Below, one piece after another: positions 17,905-24,521 of a DNA stretch of 42,677 bases. This DNA comes from Fidelibacterota bacterium TCS52. Lineage in GTDB: Bacteria; Fidelibacterota; Fidelibacteria; Fidelibacterales; Fidelibacteraceae. The translations under genes were made by a program, and so were the position numbers. Location of the stretch: NCBI GenBank assembly GCA_001577215.1, contig LSCC01000005.1, forward strand, positions 1 to 42,677, written 5' to 3'. The notes beneath the pieces are model-generated. The model was not told where the DNA came from. It saw only the letters and a list, made by a program, of their open reading frames with translations, and did no database searches. Position 1 is the first letter of the stretch, and each line of letters begins with the position of its first letter.

Positions 17905-18438
17905 ATGCCTATAGAGACCTGGCTTATTTTTATATTAAGCTTTATGATAATCGGATCAATTGTAGCTTTAGAAATTAAAGATATTCTTTCAGCAGTAATT
18001 GCTGTTGGTGTTGTTGGCCTCGGTGTTTCACTTTCATTTATCTTTTTACAAGCTCCAGATTTGGCAATTGTTCAATTCCTATTCGAAATATTCGCATTGA
18101 TCATTATGGTAAGAGCATTTGTAAAAAAAGATTATCATCAAGAAGAACCATCAAAAGTAAATAAAATACTCATTGGAATTACAATTATTACTCTGCTTGC
18201 GATTTTATATTTTACTGCTTCAATATTGAACTTGCTTCCTGAATTTGGTGAACCACTTATGAATACCGCACAATATTATTTGAATAATGGAGCTTCAGAT
18301 ACAGGAGCCGCAAATTTAGTTACATCAATTATTTTGGACTATAGAGCTTACGACACGCTTGGTGAAGTAACTGTATTGTTTACAGCAATTCTTGGTGCAT
18401 TGACAGTTTTACGAATTAAATCAAAATCACATAGATAG
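17905..18438 (+). CDS. MrpA C-terminal-like subunit, fused MbhD/MbhE
   Basis: A 177-residue membrane protein with about five helices. The first half is the DUF4040/MbhD module (DILSAVIAVGVVGLGVSLSF, QAPDLAIVQFLFE). The second half is the MbhE module (TGAANLVTSIILDYRAYDTL, GEVTVLFTAILG). In Pyrococcus Mbh these are two genes; here they are one, as in the C-terminal part of MrpA. The conserved acidic residues of both modules (Asp and Glu in APDLAIVQFLFE, Asp in LDYRAYDTLGE) are present. In Mbh and Mrp structures these residues line the sodium or proton path. A GGAGG site precedes the ATG, and the next gene starts ten bases later. Confidence 0.87.
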   Translation: MPIETWLIFILSFMIIGSIVALEIKDILSAVIAVGVVGLGVSLSFIFLQAPDLAIVQFLFEIFALIIMVRAFVKKDYHQEEPSKVNKILIGITIITLLAILYFTASILNLLPEFGEPLMNTAQYYLNNGASDTGAANLVTSIILDYRAYDTLGEVTVLFTAILGALTVLRIKSKSHR

Positions 18439-18448
18439 GAGATATTCA

Positions 18449-18898
18449 ATGGACAATAATTCCGGAATGACAATCATTGTGAAAACAATTACGAGAATTA
18501 CAGTTCCGATAATAATTCTTTATGGATGTTATATTATTTTTCATGGGCATTTGACTCCAGGTGGTGGATTTGCCGGTGGAGTTATTATTGCATTGGCCCT
18601 ATTGAATGTTATGATAGCATTTGGTAGAGAATTCACAAATAATTGGTTAAATATCAATTTTTTAGAAAAATTGGAATCAATAAGTGCTACATTATTTCTT
18701 GTTTTGGGAATTCTTGGATTTTTAATTGGAACCACATTTTTATTAAATTTTATTTCTAAAGGAGAATTATTCAGATTACTTAGTGCAGGAACAATACCGG
18801 TGTTAAATATAATAATCGGAATAAAAGTGGCAATGTCACTATTTCTTGTAGTTTGGGTATTAGCCGGTTTAAAATTAGACGAAGGAGAATCATTATGA
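18449..18898 (+). CDS. mrpB: MrpB/MbhF-like antiporter subunit
   Basis: A 149-residue protein with four helices. It carries the family signature HGHLTPGGGFAGGVIIALAL, found in MrpB, MnhB and MbhF. It forms part of the Na+/H+ antiporter module. The stop overlaps the next start as ATGA, so translation is probably coupled. Confidence 0.92.
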   Translation: MDNNSGMTIIVKTITRITVPIIILYGCYIIFHGHLTPGGGFAGGVIIALALLNVMIAFGREFTNNWLNINFLEKLESISATLFLVLGILGFLIGTTFLLNFISKGELFRLLSAGTIPVLNIIIGIKVAMSLFLVVWVLAGLKLDEGESL

Positions 18899-19233
18899 TC
18901 CTATATTTATTATGTTTTACTTTAATGTTAGTGGGATTATATGGAATTTTAACTAAAAGAGATTTGATCAAAATAATTCTTTCTGCTTCAATTATGGGAT
19001 ATGCTACAAATTTATTACTAATTTTATTTGCCTATAGAAATGGAAGTATCTTTCCAATATTGAGAAAGGGAGTTGAAATAATACCAATGGTTGATCCACT
19101 TCCACAAGCATTAGTTCTTACATCAATCGTAATTGAATTAGGAACCACTGCACTACTTGTTGCATTGGCATTAAAATTATTTCAAAAATATAAAACTTAT
19201 GACATAACAAAAATAAGGAAGCTATCAGGATGA
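18895..19233 (+). CDS. mrpC: MrpC/MbhG-like antiporter subunit (NuoK homologue)
   Basis: A 112-residue, three-helix protein of the MrpC/MnhC/NuoK family. Signatures are LVGLYGILTKRDLIKIILSA and the segment PLPQALVLTSIVIELGTTAL, which ends in the third helix with its conserved Glu. I chose the ATG at 18895, which overlaps the mrpB stop and follows GGAG. A longer frame from 18853 lies wholly inside mrpB. The stop overlaps the next start. Confidence 0.92.
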   Translation: MILYLLCFTLMLVGLYGILTKRDLIKIILSASIMGYATNLLLILFAYRNGSIFPILRKGVEIIPMVDPLPQALVLTSIVIELGTTALLVALALKLFQKYKTYDITKIRKLSG

Positions 19234-20705
19234 TCTTACCATTTTTTATTATTATTCCTTTATTGACTGCCTTTTTAATTGCAATTGTTGCAGGGAAAAA
19301 AGATAATTTCGCTAACGGATTATCAATTTTTTCGTCACTATTACTTCTGTTGGGAGCAATTTATAATTTCTTTACACAAAACCAAGAAGTAATTGTTTAC
19401 AAAATTGGAAACTGGAAAGCACCGATTGGTATAAATTTAGTACAAGATTCGCTCACTATTTTTATGCTTATAATTGTTGGATTGATCTCACTTACATCGC
19501 TTATTTACTCGAGACAATATATTCGTCATATTTCTACAAATTGGAAATATTATGCTCTATTTATGTTTCTTATTACAGGAATGAATGGTGTTATTGTTAC
19601 GGGAGATCTTTTCAACCTGTTTGTTTTTATGGAGATTGCATTAATTTCTGCATTTGCCCTTGTTGCTTACGGAGGAAAAGCAGAAGAATTCGAAGCGGCT
19701 TTCAAATATGCAATTATGGGTGTCGTTTCTTCCACTTTTATATTAGTCGGAATTGCTATTCTTTATTCAGCAACTTCCACACTGACATTAGCAAAAATTG
19801 CCGAACAAATTCCAAATATCAGTTATAAAATAGTATATTTGGTAGGTGGAATATTTCTCATGGGATTTGGTTTAAAAGCAGCTATTATTCCATTCCATAC
19901 TTGGTTACCGGATGCTCATTCATCGGCTCCAGCTCCAATCTCAGCGATGTTATCAGGTGTATTGATCAAGGTTCTCGGAATATATGCTATAATTAGGATC
20001 TTTTTTAATGTATTCGGAGCACCCGAATTTTTCCTTAATATTTTTATGACATTGGGCGTTATTTCTATTTTAATTGCAGGATTTCTTGCAATTGCTCAAT
20101 GGGATATGAAAAGATTACTTGCTTACAGTAGTATCAGTCAAATAGGTTATATTCTTTTAGGACTAGGAATTGGTTCAACTTTAGGAATATTAGGTGCAGT
20201 TTTTCACTTATTTAATCATGCAATTTTCAAATCACTTCTTTTTTATAATGCAGGTTCAGTTGAAATGACTACCGGAACTCGCGACTTAAAGAAAATGGGA
20301 AAGCTTACAAAATTAATGCCTGTTACTTCAAAAACATCTATGATCGCTTCTCTTGCAATTTCAGGAATCCCACCTTTTAACGGATTCTTTAGTAAACTTA
20401 TTATTATTATTGCTGCTATTCAATCTGGACATCCATTCTTAACTGCTTTAGCCGTGATAGGAAGTATTCAGACATTAGCCGCTTTACTAAAAGTACAACG
20501 CTTTGGATTTCATAGTGAAAATAAAACAAAAATTACAAAAAATATAACGAGTTTCGGCATGAAATTTGCGATGATAACTCTAGCTTTTTTATGTTTCGCA
20601 GGAGCAATTGTAATCATTCCAGAAATTAAAGAAGTAACTTTAGATCCAATCGTTGAAGTAATTAACAATAATAGTGAATATATGAAAATAGTACTCGGGA
20701 GGTAA
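19230..20705 (+). CDS. mrpD: MrpD/MbhH-like antiporter subunit
   Basis: A 491-residue, 14-helix proton- or sodium-transporting subunit. All key charged residues are present: Glu135 on helix 5 (FVFMEIALISAFAL), Lys216 on helix 7 (GFGLKAAIIPFHTWLPDAH) and Lys247 on helix 8 (VLIKVLG). This is the complete MrpD/NuoM-type signature, unlike the paralogue at 16074, which has lost the glutamate. It is the second large antiporter subunit of the complex. It follows mrpC with an ATGA overlap, the conserved Mrp C-D-E-F-G order. Confidence 0.93.
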   Translation: MILPFFIIIPLLTAFLIAIVAGKKDNFANGLSIFSSLLLLLGAIYNFFTQNQEVIVYKIGNWKAPIGINLVQDSLTIFMLIIVGLISLTSLIYSRQYIRHISTNWKYYALFMFLITGMNGVIVTGDLFNLFVFMEIALISAFALVAYGGKAEEFEAAFKYAIMGVVSSTFILVGIAILYSATSTLTLAKIAEQIPNISYKIVYLVGGIFLMGFGLKAAIIPFHTWLPDAHSSAPAPISAMLSGVLIKVLGIYAIIRIFFNVFGAPEFFLNIFMTLGVISILIAGFLAIAQWDMKRLLAYSSISQIGYILLGLGIGSTLGILGAVFHLFNHAIFKSLLFYNAGSVEMTTGTRDLKKMGKLTKLMPVTSKTSMIASLAISGIPPFNGFFSKLIIIIAAIQSGHPFLTALAVIGSIQTLAALLKVQRFGFHSENKTKITKNITSFGMKFAMITLAFLCFAGAIVIIPEIKEVTLDPIVEVINNNSEYMKIVLGR

Positions 20706-20711
20706 AAATAT

Positions 20712-21218
20712 ATGTCTCTAAAAAATAGAAGTAGGATAACTGTTTTTTTCTTATCATTGCTTGTCTGGTTTGCACTTACTGATATTACAAATCTACAAGA
20801 GGTAATTCTTGGTATTATTATTGCTATTTTTGTTGCCTTAATAGCCGGTCATTTTTTGATAACAACAGAAAAAAGAAAACATATTTTTAAAAGGATCGGA
20901 TATGCGCTTTTGTATATTATTAAATTCTTATGGGAAATTATAAAAGCAAATGTTCATGTTGCATATTTGGTTGTACATCCAAAAGTACCGATTAATCCCG
21001 GTATTGTTAAAATTAAAACTAAGCTTACAAAAGAATCAGCAATGACCATTCTTGCAAATTCAATAACACTTACACCCGGAACATTAACAGTTGATATCAA
21101 TCTAGAAAAACAAGAATTGTATATTCATTGTATTGATGTACATTCAAAAAAAATAGAAGACAACACAAAAGATATTGGTAATCGATTTGAAAAAATCTTA
21201 ATGGAGGTATTCGAATGA
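20712..21218 (+). CDS. mrpE: MrpE/MbhA-like antiporter subunit
   Basis: A 168-residue protein with two to three N-terminal helices and a cytoplasmic alpha/beta domain. Family motifs are AMTILANSITLTPGTLTVDI and LYIHCIDVHS. It is a structural subunit of Mrp antiporters. An in-frame ATG at 20712 follows GGAGG. The end overlaps mrpF as ATGA. Confidence 0.92.
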   Translation: MSLKNRSRITVFFLSLLVWFALTDITNLQEVILGIIIAIFVALIAGHFLITTEKRKHIFKRIGYALLYIIKFLWEIIKANVHVAYLVVHPKVPINPGIVKIKTKLTKESAMTILANSITLTPGTLTVDINLEKQELYIHCIDVHSKKIEDNTKDIGNRFEKILMEVFE

Positions 21219-21553
21219 AAATATTTCGTTGGATACTTGGAATAATTATTTTAGGCATTTTAGCATATTGTAATTTCTTTGTATACAAAGGTGAAATCAT
21301 ATTTAAATTAATTAATGTAATCCTATTTGCTTCATTGTTCGTTCTATATAGAGTGATTTTTGGGCCATCTGCCGCAGATAGAATTGTAGCTGTTGATATT
21401 TTCGGTATATTAATTATTGGATTATTAGCTATTATTGGATTATTTTATGATGAATCATTTTATATGGATATTGCACTTATTTGGGGGTTATTAAGTTTTA
21501 TTGCTTCACTTGCATTCGCAAAAATTTTAGAAAGGAGGCATCTTGATGATTAG
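21215..21553 (+). CDS. mrpF: MrpF/MbhB-like antiporter subunit
   Basis: A 112-residue, three-helix protein. The MrpF signature RVIFGPSAADRIVAVDIFG is complete, including the conserved Asp in ADRIVAVD. It lies between mrpE and mrpG with overlaps on both sides. Confidence 0.92.
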   Translation: MKIFRWILGIIILGILAYCNFFVYKGEIIFKLINVILFASLFVLYRVIFGPSAADRIVAVDIFGILIIGLLAIIGLFYDESFYMDIALIWGLLSFIASLAFAKILERRHLDD

Positions 21554-21881
21554 AGAAATAATTGGATTTGGTTTGATATATATTGGCGTTGTATTTGATT
21601 TTTTCGGTGTATTAGGATTAATTCGACTTCCTGACGTTTATAACCGTTTACAGGCTGCTACTAAAAGTGTTACTTTCGGCACTGGTGGAATTTTACTTGG
21701 AATATTTGTTCTTCAAGGGTTCAATAATTTTGGATTTAAGGCAATTTTAGGAATAATATTCATCTTCCTCGCCTCTCCTACCGCAGCTCATGCAATTTCA
21801 CATGCTTCTCACCGTAGCAATATCAAATTAGACGAAAAAACAGTCGTCGATCAATATGCAGAAGATAACGAAAATAAATAA
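21546..21881 (+). CDS. mrpG: MrpG/MbhC-like antiporter subunit
   Basis: A 111-residue, three-helix protein with MrpG motifs GVLGLIRLPDVYNRLQAATK and FLASPTAAHAISHASHR. I chose the ATG at 21546, six bases after AAAGGAGG, over a TTG one codon earlier. It completes an Mrp set B-C-D-E-F-G plus an MrpA C-terminal equivalent. The only part of classical MrpA not represented by name is its NuoL-like half, which the 16074 protein could supply. Confidence 0.92.
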   Translation: MIREIIGFGLIYIGVVFDFFGVLGLIRLPDVYNRLQAATKSVTFGTGGILLGIFVLQGFNNFGFKAILGIIFIFLASPTAAHAISHASHRSNIKLDEKTVVDQYAEDNENK

Positions 21882-21908
21882 TTATTCTTTTTATAAATGG
21901 AGTAAAGA

Positions 21909-22511
21909 ATGTTTTTACCAAAATTACGAGAAGTAAAAGAAGCATTAACCTCTTTTTTTACAGCACCTTATACAACAAAATTTCCCAAAGAACCATTTGA
22001 ACCATCAAAACATTATCGTGGTTTTCCAAGATATGACGAAGAAGAATGCATTGGTTGTGGTGCTTGTGTTCAAGTTTGTCCGGCAACTGCTATCGAATTA
22101 TCTGACGATAAAGAAAATTTAAAACGTGTTCTAAGGGTAAACTATACATCCTGTATTCAATGTGGACAATGCGAAGAACATTGTACCACAGAAAAAGGTA
22201 TTATATGTACGACTGAATATTCGCACTCCACAAGCGATCTCAATGATCCTGACACTGTAGAAACAATCGAAAAAGAAATTGTTTTCTGTGAAGTATGCGG
22301 TGAAGTTATCGGATGTCGTGATCATCTTAACTGGATAAAGGAAAGATTAGGAGCAAAAGCTTATGCACATCCTAATTTCTTATTGGAAACACAAGCTCAA
22401 TTTTTTGATTTAGATCCTTCTAAACCAAAAGATAGAATACGAAGAGAAGATCAAATAAAAGAAGTATGCCCTAAATGCCGTTACAAAATCGTAGTTTCGG
22501 ATGAATTTTAG
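21909..22511 (+). CDS. mbhN: NuoI/MbhN/HycF-like 2x[4Fe-4S] subunit
   Basis: A 200-residue iron-sulfur subunit of the hydrogenase arm. Cluster motifs are C47-C50-C53-C57 (CIGCGACVQVCP) and C82-C85-C88-C92 (CIQCGQCEEHC, without the usual Pro). The C-terminal half adds C127, C130 and C136, and then C187 and C190 (CPKC). C127/C130/C187/C190 look like a four-cysteine zinc-type site, an extension also found in HycF-like proteins. It separates from the M-J-K-L block and follows mrpG. The last 11 bases overlap the maturation protease gene, tying the two together. Confidence 0.88.
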   Translation: MFLPKLREVKEALTSFFTAPYTTKFPKEPFEPSKHYRGFPRYDEEECIGCGACVQVCPATAIELSDDKENLKRVLRVNYTSCIQCGQCEEHCTTEKGIICTTEYSHSTSDLNDPDTVETIEKEIVFCEVCGEVIGCRDHLNWIKERLGAKAYAHPNFLLETQAQFFDLDPSKPKDRIRREDQIKEVCPKCRYKIVVSDEF

Positions 22512-22965
22512 TACTCTTGATAAATTACTTTTAAAATATAATAAAAAAGAAATCGTTTTTGTTGGATTGGGAAATCATGATCGTGGTGATGATGCAGCAG
22601 GTCTAATACTGCTTGATAAATTAGAAAATATTACGGATTATTCTAATTCCAACTTTATAAATGCAGGTAAAAATCCAGAAAATCATTTACAAGAAATACT
22701 TGATCATAATCCAAAAATCGTTGTTTTTATTGACAGCACTGAATTTAACAAAGACCCGGGAACAATTTCATTAATTGAATCGGAAAAAATTGATAAGTTT
22801 GATTTTAGTACTCATACATTTTCTATCGCTCTAATTGAAAAATATTTACTTAAACATAAAGATTTAAAAACCATTTATATTGGAATTCAACCAAAATCAA
22901 TGAATTTTGGTGATAAAGTTTCGAATGTTGTAAAAAATGAAATTGATATTTTTTTTAGTAAATAG
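22501..22965 (+). CDS. hycI: HycI-family hydrogenase maturation protease
   Basis: A 154-residue nickel-dependent endopeptidase that removes the C-terminal tail of a hydrogenase large subunit after nickel insertion. Family motifs are GLGNHDRGDDAAG at the N-terminus, VVFIDSTEF, STHTFSIA with the metal-binding His, and IGIQPKSMNFG. It is the last gene of the membrane hydrogenase operon and overlaps the ferredoxin-like gene. Its likely substrate is the large subunit encoded at 14866, which carries the required 31-residue tail. A second, distinct protease serves the Hox enzyme at 29052. Confidence 0.9.
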   Translation: MNFSTLDKLLLKYNKKEIVFVGLGNHDRGDDAAGLILLDKLENITDYSNSNFINAGKNPENHLQEILDHNPKIVVFIDSTEFNKDPGTISLIESEKIDKFDFSTHTFSIALIEKYLLKHKDLKTIYIGIQPKSMNFGDKVSNVVKNEIDIFFSK

Positions 22966-22986
22966 ATAATAATTATTTTCTTTATA

Positions 22987-23625
22987 TTAAAAATTATATT
23001 TCATATTAATTATTAAAACATTCGTATTATTCCAAGTGTCTTTTTTGTTGCTTTCAAATAAGTAATAAATATTACCACTAAAATCATATATTATTGGAAA
23101 TGATAATCCCAAATAAATTCTATTCTTATTTAACTCATTTACCTTAAAATCATAAAATATTTCTTCATATATAGATGGCTGTAAATTAGAAAAATAATTT
23201 GTTAGTTTAAAACCAACTTTATTTCTGTACCTTAGTGAATTATCATCACTCTTTAATCTTAGCTCAATTCTACTTCTATTGCTTAAATTACATTTATTGA
23301 ATTGTTTTATTAATTTTAGATCAAAGTATGGACGATATTCTTGCTTCCATTCATTTTCTTTTTTAAAAAATATATGTTTATAACTTTCGCTAATAGAAAT
23401 CCACGAATTAATTTTTTTTCTAATACCAAAACCTAAAAAATTATAATGATTTTCCATATCATCTCTAAATCTAAATTCAGAAAATAGTTTAATTTCACAA
23501 TTATTTTTTAAAGTTGCACTCGTTTCTAAGTAATTCCAATATTCCTGATCTGCTTCAGCAAATAAAAAATTGTTACTAATAAAGTAATTTAATTCCATAA
23601 TTGATTTTATATGTTCTAATGCCAA
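22987..23625 (-). CDS. DUF2490-like outer-membrane beta-barrel protein
   Basis: A 212-residue protein that ends in NMKYNF, an aromatic C-terminus typical of outer-membrane barrels. Alternating polar and hydrophobic strands run throughout (for example IKLFSEFRFRDDMENHYNF and RIYLGLSFPIIYDFSGNIYY). The segment EYWNYLETSATLKNN resembles the start of DUF2490 proteins. The start is a problem: the frame begins with TTG at 23625, and the first ATG in frame is near 23595 (MELNYFISNNFLFAEA), a poor signal peptide. The gene is convergent with the hycI-like gene, 21 bases apart, and sits between the two hydrogenase operons with no obvious functional link. Family assignment is tentative. Confidence 0.55.
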   Translation of the reverse strand: MALEHIKSIMELNYFISNNFLFAEADQEYWNYLETSATLKNNCEIKLFSEFRFRDDMENHYNFLGFGIRKKINSWISISESYKHIFFKKENEWKQEYRPYFDLKLIKQFNKCNLSNRSRIELRLKSDDNSLRYRNKVGFKLTNYFSNLQPSIYEEIFYDFKVNELNKNRIYLGLSFPIIYDFSGNIYYLFESNKKDTWNNTNVLIINMKYNF

Positions 23626-23724
23626 AATTAATAATGTTAATGACCTTAACTAAATTTTACAGGACGATTTACAAAATACCACGATCAATCCTTAATATCG
23701 ACTCATATTATTTATCATTTTCCC

Positions 23725-23753
23725 TTGACTAAATAATAAATAAATGCTAAATT
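23725..23753 (+). promoter_or_regulatory. sigma-70-like promoter for the hypB-hox operon
   Basis: TTGACT (23725-23730), a 17-base spacer and TAAATT (23748-23753) stand about 95 bases before hypB in a 220-base gene-free stretch. Spacing is optimal, and the element resembles the one at 10565. Confidence 0.55.
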
Positions 23754-23845
23754 TATGTTTTATAATGAGGGTATGTTTTATAAATAAAGTAAATTTATAA
23801 ATAGAAAAACTTTCTAATTATTAATGTTTAGGTGATTGAAAAAAA

Positions 23846-24505
23846 ATGCAAGAAAAAGAAATCAAAGTAATGAAAAAGATTTTAGCCACAAATGACAAAA
23901 TGGCCATGGAATTAAGAAATATTTTAAAAGAAAAGGGCGTTTTATTTATAAATTTAATGAGTTCACCCGGATCCGGAAAAACCACATTATTGGAAAATAC
24001 TGCAAAAAATTTTAATGGTAAATTAGCAGTAATCGAAGGTGATATTGAAACTACACTTGATTCTCAAAGAATATCAAACGCTGGAATGCTTTCTTATCAA
24101 ATAAATACCGGTCCTTTTGGTGGCGATTGTCATCTTGAATCAGGTTGGATCAAATCAGCTTTAGAAGAAATTGACTTGACTAATATTGATATTTTATTTG
24201 TTGAAAATATTGGAAATCTTGTTTGCCCTGCAGAATTTGATGTTGGTGCTCATTTTAACGTAGTTGTTTTAAGTACTACTGAAGGTGAAGACAAACCATT
24301 AAAATATCCTCTCGCTTTTCAAAATTCTTCTGTTTGTATTATTACAAAAACCGATCTAACACCTTACTTAGAAATAGATCTAAAACAATTAAAAGAAAAT
24401 ATTAAAAAAGTTAATCCAAAATTGAAAATATTGGAATTATCCTCAAAAACCGGTAACGGAATGGAAAATTGGTTTAATTTTTTAAATAAAAATAAATTAT
24501 CTTAA
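23846..24505 (+). CDS. hypB: hydrogenase nickel-insertion GTPase HypB
   Basis: A 219-residue SIMIBI GTPase that delivers nickel to [NiFe] hydrogenase precursors together with HypA. The P-loop is SSPGSGKTTLLENT. Switch and metal residues are EGDIETTLDSQRI and GDCHLESGW, where the Cys-His pair binds metal at the dimer interface. The guanine-specificity motif is TKTDL. The protein lacks the N-terminal CxxCGC and His-rich stretches of some HypB proteins, so it is a minimal form. It is the first gene of the Hox operon. hypA, hypC, hypD, hypE and hypF are not in the window and must lie elsewhere if both hydrogenases mature normally. Confidence 0.94.
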   Translation: MQEKEIKVMKKILATNDKMAMELRNILKEKGVLFINLMSSPGSGKTTLLENTAKNFNGKLAVIEGDIETTLDSQRISNAGMLSYQINTGPFGGDCHLESGWIKSALEEIDLTNIDILFVENIGNLVCPAEFDVGAHFNVVVLSTTEGEDKPLKYPLAFQNSSVCIITKTDLTPYLEIDLKQLKENIKKVNPKLKILELSSKTGNGMENWFNFLNKNKLS

Positions 24506-24521
24506 ATGGGAGAAGAACAAT

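Noticed and set aside
18853..18894. Upstream extension of the mrpC frame
   Set aside because: The extension lies wholly inside mrpB; the ATG at 18895 has a ribosome site and the usual ATGA overlap.
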